Virus record (IMG/VR): IMGVR_UViG_3300027793_000052
Location: 62,001-126,000 of that record
Length of the DNA stretch: 64,000 nt
DNA from: a virus
Strand: one strand, 5' to 3'
In this document: positions 31,242 to 39,108 of the stretch, piece after piece
Numbering within the stretch: the first letter of the stretch is position 1
Layout of the letters: the number at the start of each line of letters is the position of its first letter
The notes under the pieces: generated by a model
What the model was told of the DNA's origin: nothing
The model's database searches: none
What the model saw: the letters and a program-made list of their open reading frames with translations, nothing else
Translations under genes and position numbers: made by a program

Positions 31242-31273
31242 AATTATAATGTATTATTATAAATATCATAAAA

Positions 31274-32065
31274 CTAATAACTTTCATTATAGTTTGAAAT
31301 TATATCGTCATCGTCAGTTAAATCACTAACTAATTTTATACCATTAGTTGTTTCTACCAAATCAGTGTTTTTATACCTCTCAACGGAACCGTCCTCAAAT
31401 TCTATTTCAACATATTCGTCAACCATACAGATTTCACCATCAAAAACTATGTTACTAAAGTTTAATTGTGATATCGCATCTTCCACTTTACCTAACGTGT
31501 CAAAAATCTTACCTTGTCTAGAAAAAGAAGTTACTTTACCGTTTTCATCTATCACAACAATACAACGTACACCATCCAATTTACGTGAAACAAACCAATC
31601 TTCTTTTTCAAAATCAACCATCTCAGGTTCAAACTTTTCTGCCAAAGCCACATCAAATGTTGGAATGGTTCCAGGAACCGCCTTATTAATTATGGATTCA
31701 CCAATACGACATTTAAGGTCTTTGTCTATTATATCATAAATAACTTCTTTATGTTCAATATTGGCAGCAATAAAAGAGTTAACAAGACCTATTGCGTTAT
31801 GTCCTGTAACTTCACGAGTACGCAATTCATCCAATAATTCAAATATGGTATAGTTTTTTTCTGTTAATGCCAAAATGGTTTCATTCTTTTTACAGTTATC
31901 TGATGTTATATGAAACTGATAGAATGGGTTATAAACATACATGAATAGTTTTTTTAATTCACTATCATGAAAATATTCTTTAATTAAACTGATTTTGTTG
32001 TTAGAAGATGAGTTAGATTGTAACCTATCAATCAACTCTTTTGTACGACCTAAAATATTTTTCAT
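31274..32065 (-). CDS. ATP-dependent DNA ligase, N-terminal part
   Basis: 263 residues. The adenylation motif is RKLDGVR with Lys162, and motif III FDGE (residues 208-211) follows; ligase sequence ends at about residue 217 (ICMVDE). The last 46 residues (VEIEFEDGSVERYKNTDLV, then TTNGIKLVSDLTDDDD) are not ligase and resemble a Hint/intein beta pattern. The gene was therefore fractured, with the HNH gene between the halves. A TATATTTG box ends 4 nt before the ATG. Confidence 0.85.
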   Translation of the reverse strand: MKNILGRTKELIDRLQSNSSSNNKISLIKEYFHDSELKKLFMYVYNPFYQFHITSDNCKKNETILALTEKNYTIFELLDELRTREVTGHNAIGLVNSFIAANIEHKEVIYDIIDKDLKCRIGESIINKAVPGTIPTFDVALAEKFEPEMVDFEKEDWFVSRKLDGVRCIVVIDENGKVTSFSRQGKIFDTLGKVEDAISQLNFSNIVFDGEICMVDEYVEIEFEDGSVERYKNTDLVETTNGIKLVSDLTDDDDIISNYNESY

Positions 32066-32069
32066 ATCA

Positions 32070-32077
32070 CAAATATA
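32070..32077 (-). promoter_or_regulatory. TATATTTG -7 box, near-leaderless
   Basis: Minus-strand TATATTTG ending 4 nt before the ligase ATG at 32065. Confidence 0.7.
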
Positions 32078-32119
32078 GTTATTATTTATTTAATACACAA
32101 AATATAGTAAAATTATTAT

Positions 32120-32533
32120 ATGAATGAAGAGTTAGAAAGTAAAATTAGGGGTATTGTTGGTTTATATAACTTTTACAAATACCATATGAACACACCACAA
32201 CGAGTTGGTTTACTAACTCTATGGATTGAAGTTAGTGTCAGCAAAGAGGAGTATGAGGTGGCAGATGTCCTACAAAAAGAATTAAATAAAATATTAAATG
32301 GTGAGGAAGAATATTTTTTAACCCCACCATCTAATATAACTTTTATACCCACAGATACCGATAATTTAAAAGATAAAATTTGGGATATAATGGGAAAACC
32401 CAAAAACAAACCTATTTTTAAACCTGAAAAAAAATTAAAATGGGTAAACTTATGGGGTACTGGTAAGTTTAAGTTGATAGATATATCTCTTAATACTTTT
32501 ATTATTTTTAATTTCGGTGTTGAATTTAGTTAA
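32120..32533 (+). CDS. Hypothetical protein
   Basis: 137 residues. A helical N-terminal half with SVSKEEYEVADVLQKELNKI, reminiscent of a UVR-type helical hairpin (ExYExAxxLxxEL), then a C-terminal hydrophobic segment ISLNTFIIFNFG. Tail-to-tail overlap with the lipoprotein gene downstream. Function unknown. Confidence 0.6.
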   Translation: MNEELESKIRGIVGLYNFYKYHMNTPQRVGLLTLWIEVSVSKEEYEVADVLQKELNKILNGEEEYFLTPPSNITFIPTDTDNLKDKIWDIMGKPKNKPIFKPEKKLKWVNLWGTGKFKLIDISLNTFIIFNFGVEFS

Positions 32534-32954
32534 AGGTAAATTCAATTAAAGACCAACTACCTTTATAATCGTTAATACCTGTTTGTTTAAACCACTCAAC
32601 AGACATGTAGTTAGTATCACTTATTTTAACTTCTCTCTTACTAACTAAAACATCATCAATTAAAATACGCATTTCAAACCAATAATTTTGTTTTGCGGCA
32701 ATATTAAACATAACCTTATCACCCCTTTTTAAACCCCAATAATTAATAGTTTGTATTTTAGTATTATCAATCACTCTTAAATCAAAATCCTCATGAGATG
32801 GTTCAGTTCTTACATTAAAATCGTTGGCGGGCATTATAATAGTGGGGAAAAATTCTAACTCATAAGTTATTTTATGGAACTCAACATTTTCTTTTTTACA
32901 AGAAGAAAATAAAAAAACACTTAGTAGAACAATCGGTAAAATAAATCTTTTCAT
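32526..32954 (-). CDS. Lipoprotein, unknown
   Basis: 142 residues with lipobox LFSSC (Cys at residue 19) followed by KKEN. The mature part is beta-rich (YELEFFPTIIMPAN, VMFNIAAKQNYWFEMRIL). This type of small lipoprotein with an Ig-like beta sandwich is common in Bacteroidota. A minus-strand TATATTTG is at 32970-32977, 15 nt upstream. Confidence 0.7.
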   Translation of the reverse strand: MKRFILPIVLLSVFLFSSCKKENVEFHKITYELEFFPTIIMPANDFNVRTEPSHEDFDLRVIDNTKIQTINYWGLKRGDKVMFNIAAKQNYWFEMRILIDDVLVSKREVKISDTNYMSVEWFKQTGINDYKGSWSLIEFTFN

Positions 32955-32997
32955 AATTAATTATTTTTACAAATATAAAAAATAAAAATATATAGGC

Positions 32998-33031
32998 ATA
33001 AAAAATGGGGATAAAAATTACCCCCATTTTA
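32998..33031 (-). terminator. Rho-independent terminator
   Basis: On the minus strand AAAATGGGGG and CCCCATTTTT pair across a short AT loop, just after the small lipoprotein gene. Confidence 0.75.
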
Positions 33032-33033
33032 AA

Positions 33034-33210
33034 TTACTTAACAACAGTGGTGTCTACAACAGTAACATCAACTTGGACACTATCTTTTACAACAGTAGAA
33101 CTATCTACTTTTGGTAATGAATCCGTTTTAACTGCTTCACCTTCAGTGGCGGTAGAACCACAAGAAGCTACTAAAGTAACAATACTTAAAATAAAGAATA
33201 ATTTTTTCAT
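33034..33210 (-). CDS. Small lipoprotein with Val/Asp/Thr-rich tail
   Basis: A 58-residue frame: KKLFFILSIVTLVASCGSTA (lipobox VASC) then EGEAVKTDSLPKVDSSTVV and VDVTVVDTTVVK. The tail is simple-sequence-like, as in host lipoproteins. The plus-strand frame over the same bases is a shadow. Confidence 0.65.
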   Translation of the reverse strand: MKKLFFILSIVTLVASCGSTATEGEAVKTDSLPKVDSSTVVKDSVQVDVTVVDTTVVK

Positions 33211-33278
33211 TTTTTTAATTTAATTTTTTTTTATTAATTGTTTTTTAATTATAGGAAATATATCCCATACAGTAAATA

Positions 33279-34178
33279 TCAAGAAACAATCAAAGTGTTA
33301 AAATTTTTACGATATTCTAATACTGATAATTCTTTGGCTTTGGACTCAAACATTAAATCTAAATTATGACCATATGTATTAACTTCATTACGTACATAAT
33401 CATGATGTGCTCTAACATTTTTATTATCACGTGGTTCCGATACATGAACAACAGGTGTAATACCTTCAGGCCATGTAGATATGGCCAATTCTAAAGCTTC
33501 TTTAGTAGACATACCATCATTATGACAATTGTGGTGATGATAATCAAATACAATAGGAACACCTGTATGTTCGTGTACATACATAAGGTCAGCTACTGTA
33601 AACATATTGGGTTTATCATCGTTTTCGATTGTAAGACGGGATTTGGCGGTGTCACCGAGTAAATGAAAATTATCCACCCAACGTTTAAGTGCATCGGACT
33701 TATTACCATAAGCACCACCAACATGAATATTAATTTTAGAAAAAGGTGTTTTAGGTAAACCAATCATATCCATTATTTCAGAATGACGATTAAGTTCTGC
33801 AACAGTTTTAGTAATAACGTCTTGATTTGGTGAGGCTAGAACATTAAAAGGTCCGGGGTGAAAACCAACTCGATGGTTATATTGTTCGATAAGATTACCT
33901 AAACCTGTCATTATATTTTTAATTTTAACAATATCGGGTAAATTATCAAAACTATATTCACTTGACCATGGAAACATATCCGAACTCATACGATAAAGTG
34001 TGATATTGTGTTTTTCATTCCATTTAATAACCTCAACAAGGTCACGAACATTTTGTAAAGAAAGTTCAGAGGCATAAGGTAAACCTTTATTCTGAAAAGT
34101 TTTTTTAATCATACCACGATTAGTAGTAATACCTTGTTCCCCCAAGGTCATATTAATACAAGCATATCCAATTCTCAT
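33279..34178 (-). CDS. uvsE: UV damage endonuclease (UvsE/UVDE)
   Basis: 299 residues in the TIM-barrel UVDE family, which nicks 5' to UV photoproducts. Family motifs: RIGYACINMTLG at the start, YRMSSDMFPW, RVGFHPGPFNVLASPN, NIHVGGAYGNK, TIENDD, VFDYHHHNCH and HVSEPRD. The His, Asp and Glu metal ligands in HPGPF, IHVGG, ENDD and HHHNCH are in place. Together with the ligase and HAD phosphatase it forms a minus-strand DNA repair group. TATCTTTG ends 4 nt before its ATG. Confidence 0.92.
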   Translation of the reverse strand: MRIGYACINMTLGEQGITTNRGMIKKTFQNKGLPYASELSLQNVRDLVEVIKWNEKHNITLYRMSSDMFPWSSEYSFDNLPDIVKIKNIMTGLGNLIEQYNHRVGFHPGPFNVLASPNQDVITKTVAELNRHSEIMDMIGLPKTPFSKINIHVGGAYGNKSDALKRWVDNFHLLGDTAKSRLTIENDDKPNMFTVADLMYVHEHTGVPIVFDYHHHNCHNDGMSTKEALELAISTWPEGITPVVHVSEPRDNKNVRAHHDYVRNEVNTYGHNLDLMFESKAKELSVLEYRKNFNTLIVS

Positions 34179-34182
34179 AAAA

Positions 34183-34190
34183 CAAAGATA
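34183..34190 (-). promoter_or_regulatory. TATCTTTG -7 box, near-leaderless
   Basis: Minus-strand TATCTTTG, 4 nt before the UvsE ATG at 34178. Confidence 0.7.
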
Positions 34191-34228
34191 ACTTTAATTT
34201 TTTAATTAACAAAATATATTTATTGTAT

Positions 34229-34477
34229 ATGAGTAACAACGAACATACCAGCAAAGTTTTTGTTTTATTAGAGGCAATCAAACAATCAAAAGCACGTTAT
34301 ATTGAAATAAAATCAAAAGAAGGTTTATCAATATATAAAATGAAATTATTGTTAGAAGATAAAGATTTAGTCGAACTTTTAGACGGGTTTTTCGATGAAG
34401 GTTTTATCGTAAAAGAAATTAGTAAAAAAGAATTTGATGATTTTGAAGGTGTGGAAACTTTAAATTTTAATCTCTAA
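34229..34477 (+). CDS. Small acidic protein, unknown
   Basis: 82 residues from ATG 34229; a TTG at 34223 is in the promoter-like ATATTTATTG. Helical, with EGFIVKEISKKEFDDFEG near the end. Tail-to-tail overlap with the next minus-strand gene. Confidence 0.55.
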   Translation: MSNNEHTSKVFVLLEAIKQSKARYIEIKSKEGLSIYKMKLLLEDKDLVELLDGFFDEGFIVKEISKKEFDDFEGVETLNFNL

Positions 34478-34667
34478 TATACTCTTCTTTAATTTTTTCA
34501 ATTAAAAAATGTTTTTGTGAACCAAGAGAGGGTGGTAATTCATTTTCTGTAAAATCTACTATTTCGTTTATTAAATTATTAATAAATTTTTTAATAACCA
34601 CTTCTTTATTATCAACATCACTATTTGATAATACTAACATTAAATCTTTTTCCCACTTTTTCATCAT
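34467..34667 (-). CDS. Small helical protein, unknown
   Basis: 66 residues: WEKDLMLVLSNSDVDNKEVV then FINNLINEIVDFTENELPP. Amphipathic helix. No family recognised. Confidence 0.55.
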   Translation of the reverse strand: MMKKWEKDLMLVLSNSDVDNKEVVIKKFINNLINEIVDFTENELPPSLGSQKHFLIEKIKEEYIRD

Positions 34668-34721
34668 AAAACTGTTTATAGTTATAAATTTAGTTATATT
34701 TATTTAATAAATAAAGGTATT

Positions 34722-35114
34722 ATGAAAAAAAGATTAGTGATGGATAATCACAAAATAAGAAAAATTGTTAGTGAAAAACTAAAACAAGACGGTACCTTCA
34801 TTAAAGAAGATAAGATAGATAAAGCTATCAAAGATTATTTAAACGAAAGAAAAGATAATCAATCAGATTTTGAAGGTGAAGAAAATTCATTTAGTCCAAA
34901 AGCCAAAAAAGCTTTTGGTGATATGATACGTGGTTTAAATGATATAATAGAAGATTTACGTATTATACAAGTGAAAGAACCAGATATTTTGGTTGATGAA
35001 ATGCCAGGAGCCGGTGAATTTTACTCGGAAAATGCGATAGAAGAAATTATAAACACGATTGAATCCGTTTTAGACAATTTAGAGTATTTAAAAAATTTAA
35101 ATTCTGATGTTTAG
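34722..35114 (+). CDS. Helical structural-type protein, unknown
   Basis: 130 residues, strongly helical and acidic, with a Lys-rich start that includes GTFIKED (an I-K-E site). A TTATATTTATTTA motif lies about 25 bp upstream (34697-34709), so it looks late-expressed. Possible internal or scaffold-type protein; unproven. Confidence 0.6.
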   Translation: MKKRLVMDNHKIRKIVSEKLKQDGTFIKEDKIDKAIKDYLNERKDNQSDFEGEENSFSPKAKKAFGDMIRGLNDIIEDLRIIQVKEPDILVDEMPGAGEFYSENAIEEIINTIESVLDNLEYLKNLNSDV

Positions 35115-35156
35115 TATTGTTTTAAAAATATTTAAATTTTAACAAATATTTTAAAT

Positions 35157-35396
35157 ATGATAGATGAGTTATACGACAATGTTGTAAGTTTATGTAATGA
35201 AATTGGTTATTTGGATTTAGTTAATGGTTTTAAAACAGAAGATTACTTAAGATGGTCTTCAAACAAAATATTTCAATTTGACAATATACACATTAAAAGG
35301 GAATATCCTTTATGTGCTTTATCTTATGATAATTTTTTTCGTTCACCATTTTCTATCGTTTTTAGTGAAGATGGTACAATTACGAATATTTATTAA
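35157..35396 (+). CDS. Hypothetical protein
   Basis: 79 residues: LYDNVVSLCNEIGYLDLVNG, YPLCALSYDNFFRSPFS, ending DGTITNIY. Located 2 nt before the PD-(D/E)XK-like gene, so co-expressed. Function unknown. Confidence 0.55.
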   Translation: MIDELYDNVVSLCNEIGYLDLVNGFKTEDYLRWSSNKIFQFDNIHIKREYPLCALSYDNFFRSPFSIVFSEDGTITNIY

Positions 35397-35398
35397 GT

Positions 35399-36535
35399 AT
35401 GGGAATTATAGGACACAAAGAAAGAGCTTTAATACGTAGAGGTTTATATGTAGAAAACGCTTTAAAAAGAAGAGATTTAATTGTTGAGGACGATCAATTA
35501 GATATTTTTGGTAATAATGAAACAAATAAGTCTAAAAACATTAAAATATTTAAAATAGTAGACGATTCTGGCAAATTCAATTCTAAAAATTTTAGAAATT
35601 TCATATTATTTGATAGTGGTATTTACCCTAAATGTTCACCGGAGGTTTTAAATACAACTGAAAATATCGTATCACCTTGTGTTGGTAAAATTGATACTGA
35701 AAACTGTAAAACAGGTGATGGTATTATAGGTGGTAGATATACTAGTGAGTCTCGTGGGGGTGTTGGTTTGTGGTCTGTAATAAATTTTTTTGACACAAAT
35801 AGTGATGTTGAAAAAGTGATAAAAGAAGTACATCAAAAAAGTAGTACAGATTTAAATTTAAATGAGTGGATAAATATTAATATTAAAGATTTAGTTGGTG
35901 ATAACGGTAAATATACTAGTATTTTAGCTGATAAGGTTTTAACAAAAACATCTGGTACCAGATTTAAAGGTAATAAAAATGAAGAGGTCGTAATTAAAGT
36001 CTTAGAAAAAAATTACCCTGGTATTGTAATTAATAGATTTTGTGATGGTGATGTTAGAGATAGAATAGAAGGTCAAGATTTAATGATTACATTTGACGGT
36101 ATCACTAAATACGTTCAAGTAAAACCTTTATATGGTAATGTGGTTTTACATACTAAAATGGATGGTGATGTTTATTTTGAAGTACCGTCTTATACTGACA
36201 TTTTAGGTAAATACTCACCAAATAAAGTACAAAAATTGGCATTTGTAAGTGGTGAAGATTATATTATTTTTGATTATAAACATGATTTGGTACAACAAAA
36301 ACTAAATCCTGTTACTTACTCTAAAGCACCTAAATACTTATTAAATTTCAAAAACGAACCATCATTAAAATCTGCCTCTCTAAAAATAAAAGAGGTTGAT
36401 GAGTTAAAAAATACACCTAAAGACGAAAAAGTTAAAATTTTAAAAAATAAATTAAATGATTATAAATCTTTAATTTATGATTATAATCAAAAAATTAAAT
36501 TTATACAACAGGCTATTAAAAATTTAGGTGATTAA
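35399..36535 (+). CDS. PD-(D/E)XK nuclease-like protein
   Basis: 378 residues. The core has GNKNEEVVIKVLEKNYPG (helix with Glu), GQDLMITF (acidic strand) and KYVQVKPLYG (x-Q-x-K), the order of PD-(D/E)XK nucleases, then a strand LAFVSGEDYIIFDY. The opening has LIVED. Its convergent neighbour at 36532 has the same core order. These could be packaged or freshly expressed nucleases against host DNA; catalysis is not shown because the motif is degenerate. Confidence 0.6.
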   Translation: MGIIGHKERALIRRGLYVENALKRRDLIVEDDQLDIFGNNETNKSKNIKIFKIVDDSGKFNSKNFRNFILFDSGIYPKCSPEVLNTTENIVSPCVGKIDTENCKTGDGIIGGRYTSESRGGVGLWSVINFFDTNSDVEKVIKEVHQKSSTDLNLNEWININIKDLVGDNGKYTSILADKVLTKTSGTRFKGNKNEEVVIKVLEKNYPGIVINRFCDGDVRDRIEGQDLMITFDGITKYVQVKPLYGNVVLHTKMDGDVYFEVPSYTDILGKYSPNKVQKLAFVSGEDYIIFDYKHDLVQQKLNPVTYSKAPKYLLNFKNEPSLKSASLKIKEVDELKNTPKDEKVKILKNKLNDYKSLIYDYNQKIKFIQQAIKNLGD

Positions 36536-37338
36536 ACTTTGTAAACACTTTTACCAGTTGTTGTATTAAAGTTTATTAAAACTAACATTAATTTTTTTGG
36601 TATTATCACAGTGTTTTCTGTAAAACTGAAAAAATCTGGTTGATTTCTAAACACAGCCACATGATATTCTGTACCCGTATCTTTACCAAATACGATTAAA
36701 TCTGTATCATATTCTCTTCTTAAAGAGTTTGTTTTTACAATATAATAATCACCTTCTTTTTCAAGACCAGTAAAAGGTTTAACTTGGGTTGTAAGTCCAG
36801 AACTTTTTGGTGGTAAAATTTTACCGTTTGAAAATATTTTCATGTCTATTCCCATAAAATCTAAAGTACCTCCAGCTTCAGCCAACATATCAACTTTAAT
36901 TACCCCTGGTAAAGTTTCTATTGTACTTTTAACATAATTTTCTCTTTTAGTCCCACTACTTCTTGTTTTATTTATAGCATCAACAATAGAATTTTTTAAT
37001 GCTGAATTAGGACCAAATATTTCAAACATATCTTCTATTATTTTTTGTAAAAATAATTTATTTTCTTCACTATTTTTTTGTGAAAAATTTTTATTATAAG
37101 TAATATGATTGCCGTATTTATTTTTTAAGTAAGGTAGTACAACTTTATCTCTAACAGTCCAATGTGTGTTTATAAAATTGTAATTAGACCAATTTGGGTC
37201 GTCGTTAGGTGTTATTGGTCTTATAATACCATAATTACCTGAAGGTCCACGACCCCAATATTCGGTATTACCATAAATTTCTTTTAATATATTATTTATA
37301 ACAACTTTATATTCGTTTTCAAAAGGAGAATAAGCCAT
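36532..37338 (-). CDS. PD-(D/E)XK nuclease-like protein, paralogue
   Basis: 268 residues on the minus strand. The leader-like start has VVINNILKEIYG (L-K-E). GTKRENYVKSTIETLPG, FMGIDMKIFSNG and TTQVKPFTGL give the same helix-Glu, acidic strand and Q-x-K core as in the convergent gene at 35399, with which it overlaps by 4 bp. Expressed from the shared palindromic motif at 37356-37371. Confidence 0.6.
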   Translation of the reverse strand: MAYSPFENEYKVVINNILKEIYGNTEYWGRGPSGNYGIIRPITPNDDPNWSNYNFINTHWTVRDKVVLPYLKNKYGNHITYNKNFSQKNSEENKLFLQKIIEDMFEIFGPNSALKNSIVDAINKTRSSGTKRENYVKSTIETLPGVIKVDMLAEAGGTLDFMGIDMKIFSNGKILPPKSSGLTTQVKPFTGLEKEGDYYIVKTNSLRREYDTDLIVFGKDTGTEYHVAVFRNQPDFFSFTENTVIIPKKLMLVLINFNTTTGKSVYKV

Positions 37339-37355
37339 AATTATTGATTATTTTA

Positions 37356-37371
37356 GATATTTATAAATATA
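37356..37371. promoter_or_regulatory. Palindromic late-type promoter motif, bidirectional
   Basis: GATATTTATAAATATA contains the perfect palindrome ATATTTATAAATAT, so it presents the (G/A)ATATTTAT core on both strands, between divergent genes at 37338 (minus) and 37389 (plus). Confidence 0.6.
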
Positions 37372-37388
37372 GTAAAAATTTTTAAACA

Positions 37389-39071
37389 ATGAAAATTATT
37401 TTAGATAAAATAAGAGAAGTATTAACGGAAAGTAGGGTTGAAGATGTAAAAAAGAGATTCCCCAACGTTGATTCACAAATTATAGATTATTTCGTAAATA
37501 ATGACCCATCCGGCAATCAAAAATATTTGGATTGGATGGTTAAAGCTATAACACACAAGCCAACATTACAAACTATTGGTAATATAATGGGTAATAATGA
37601 ATACCTTGATGGTGGTTATTGGGGTGGGACAGCCGCTTTTATTTCTGTTTTAATTAATAGATTCCATAACCTATTACCGTATTTAGTACATGAAGAAAAC
37701 GGTAAAAAGGTGGGTACTACTGATTTATATCAATATAAGTTTAGTGATAGTGAAATGATAAATTATTTGATTTTTGATTTAGATAGAGCTGAAGAACGTA
37801 AAAAAAAGAAAGAATTATCTAAAAAATTAAAATCTGAAGCTGATAAAATTTATGAAGATAAAAATTGGTTGGTTGTAAGAGCTAGGACTTGGGAGGCTTC
37901 CTGTCATTATGGTGCTGGTACAAAATGGTGTACAACTTCAAAAGAAAGTGATACCCATTTTAAACGTGAAACAGACCGTCAATTTTTGATTTATGTAATT
38001 AATAAAAATGAAACTTCTGAAAATCCATTATATAAGGTGGCTTGGCAAATACCTTATGATAAAAAAATTAATAAATACATGAAATTTGGTTTAGAAGGTG
38101 ATTGGGAGATTGATTGGTCAAAGATTAAATTGTGGAATGCCGAAGATACAAATATTGCAAATCGTTTAGGTAGTGAATACTTACTTTCTGTACCTAAAAA
38201 AATTAAGGCAGAGATTTTAAAATACATGCAAAATAAAATGGATGAGATGTATGAAAATATGGGTTATGTTGATGATCCAAATATTCAGGCATTGGTTACA
38301 TATTTGGGTTTAACACAAGAAGAGGCTGACGAGGTAATAGAAGAAAGGTATACACATTATGGTTTAAAAATTTATACAAATGATGATCATGGTTCATACG
38401 CTGTGGGAATATTTGAAGAGGCACAAAACGCTTTAAGAGAATGGGCTGAAGGTTATTATGATGACATTGGTCCTTTTGAAATAATGGGTGATAGAATTAA
38501 ATATTATGTCACAATACCTGATGCTGATAATATAGCCTCGGAAGATGCTACTTTTTATGTTGATGATATTAGTGATGATGATTTAATTGATTACGCCAAA
38601 GGTTATAGTGATGATATTGATAATCTTATTGAGGAGTATAATATTAATAGTGGTATATTGGAAGGTTTTGACGATGAAATATCTGAATTGATGACCAAAT
38701 TAGAACAACAAGAAATATCGGAAGAAGAATATAAAAAAGAAATGGAAGAATATGAGGCCGAAAAAGAAGAAATGGAAGAATATCAACCAAAATTATTAGA
38801 AAGAATACGTGAAAAATATAGGGATGAAATTTATAAAGATAAATTACGTCAGATGGAAGATGACCCATGGGATTGGTTGCGGGAAATGGGTTGGGCAGAT
38901 AGAAATGGTTTAAGTAAAAACGCAATAAATAGTGGTCTTGTTGAAATTAATCGAGAATCTTTAATTGATGACCTTGTAGATGGTTGGGATTTTGAGGTAC
39001 TTAGTGATGATGGTCGGTGGGATGAGGTCAATGTTGATAGTAGAACTTATTATATATTTAATGTTTCATAA
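37389..39071 (+). CDS. SCxYGxxTxWCTT-family cargo protein, long form
   Basis: 560 residues. Leader KIILDKIREVLTES (L-T-E), then RVEDVKKRFPNV and DPSGNQKYLDWM shared with the protein at 61707. The core is VVRARTWEASCHYGAGTKWC followed by TTSKES. The C-terminal half is very acidic, with coiled-coil repeats (KEEMEEYQPKLLERIREKYR) and a Trp-rich end (DPWDWLREMGW). Probably a large packaged protein. Confidence 0.7.
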   Translation: MKIILDKIREVLTESRVEDVKKRFPNVDSQIIDYFVNNDPSGNQKYLDWMVKAITHKPTLQTIGNIMGNNEYLDGGYWGGTAAFISVLINRFHNLLPYLVHEENGKKVGTTDLYQYKFSDSEMINYLIFDLDRAEERKKKKELSKKLKSEADKIYEDKNWLVVRARTWEASCHYGAGTKWCTTSKESDTHFKRETDRQFLIYVINKNETSENPLYKVAWQIPYDKKINKYMKFGLEGDWEIDWSKIKLWNAEDTNIANRLGSEYLLSVPKKIKAEILKYMQNKMDEMYENMGYVDDPNIQALVTYLGLTQEEADEVIEERYTHYGLKIYTNDDHGSYAVGIFEEAQNALREWAEGYYDDIGPFEIMGDRIKYYVTIPDADNIASEDATFYVDDISDDDLIDYAKGYSDDIDNLIEEYNINSGILEGFDDEISELMTKLEQQEISEEEYKKEMEEYEAEKEEMEEYQPKLLERIREKYRDEIYKDKLRQMEDDPWDWLREMGWADRNGLSKNAINSGLVEINRESLIDDLVDGWDFEVLSDDGRWDEVNVDSRTYYIFNVS

Positions 39072-39108
39072 TCTTGAATAACAAGATATTTATAAAATAA
39101 AATAATAA

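Noticed and set aside
30471-31274. Group I or II intron in the ligase gene
   Set aside because: Only 32 bp lie between the N-part stop and the HNH start, and the HNH and C-part genes overlap, so there is no room for an intron core.
33005-33223. Plus-strand frame rich in Thr and Ser
   Set aside because: Antisense of the small lipoprotein gene at 33034-33210, which has a proper lipobox and terminator.
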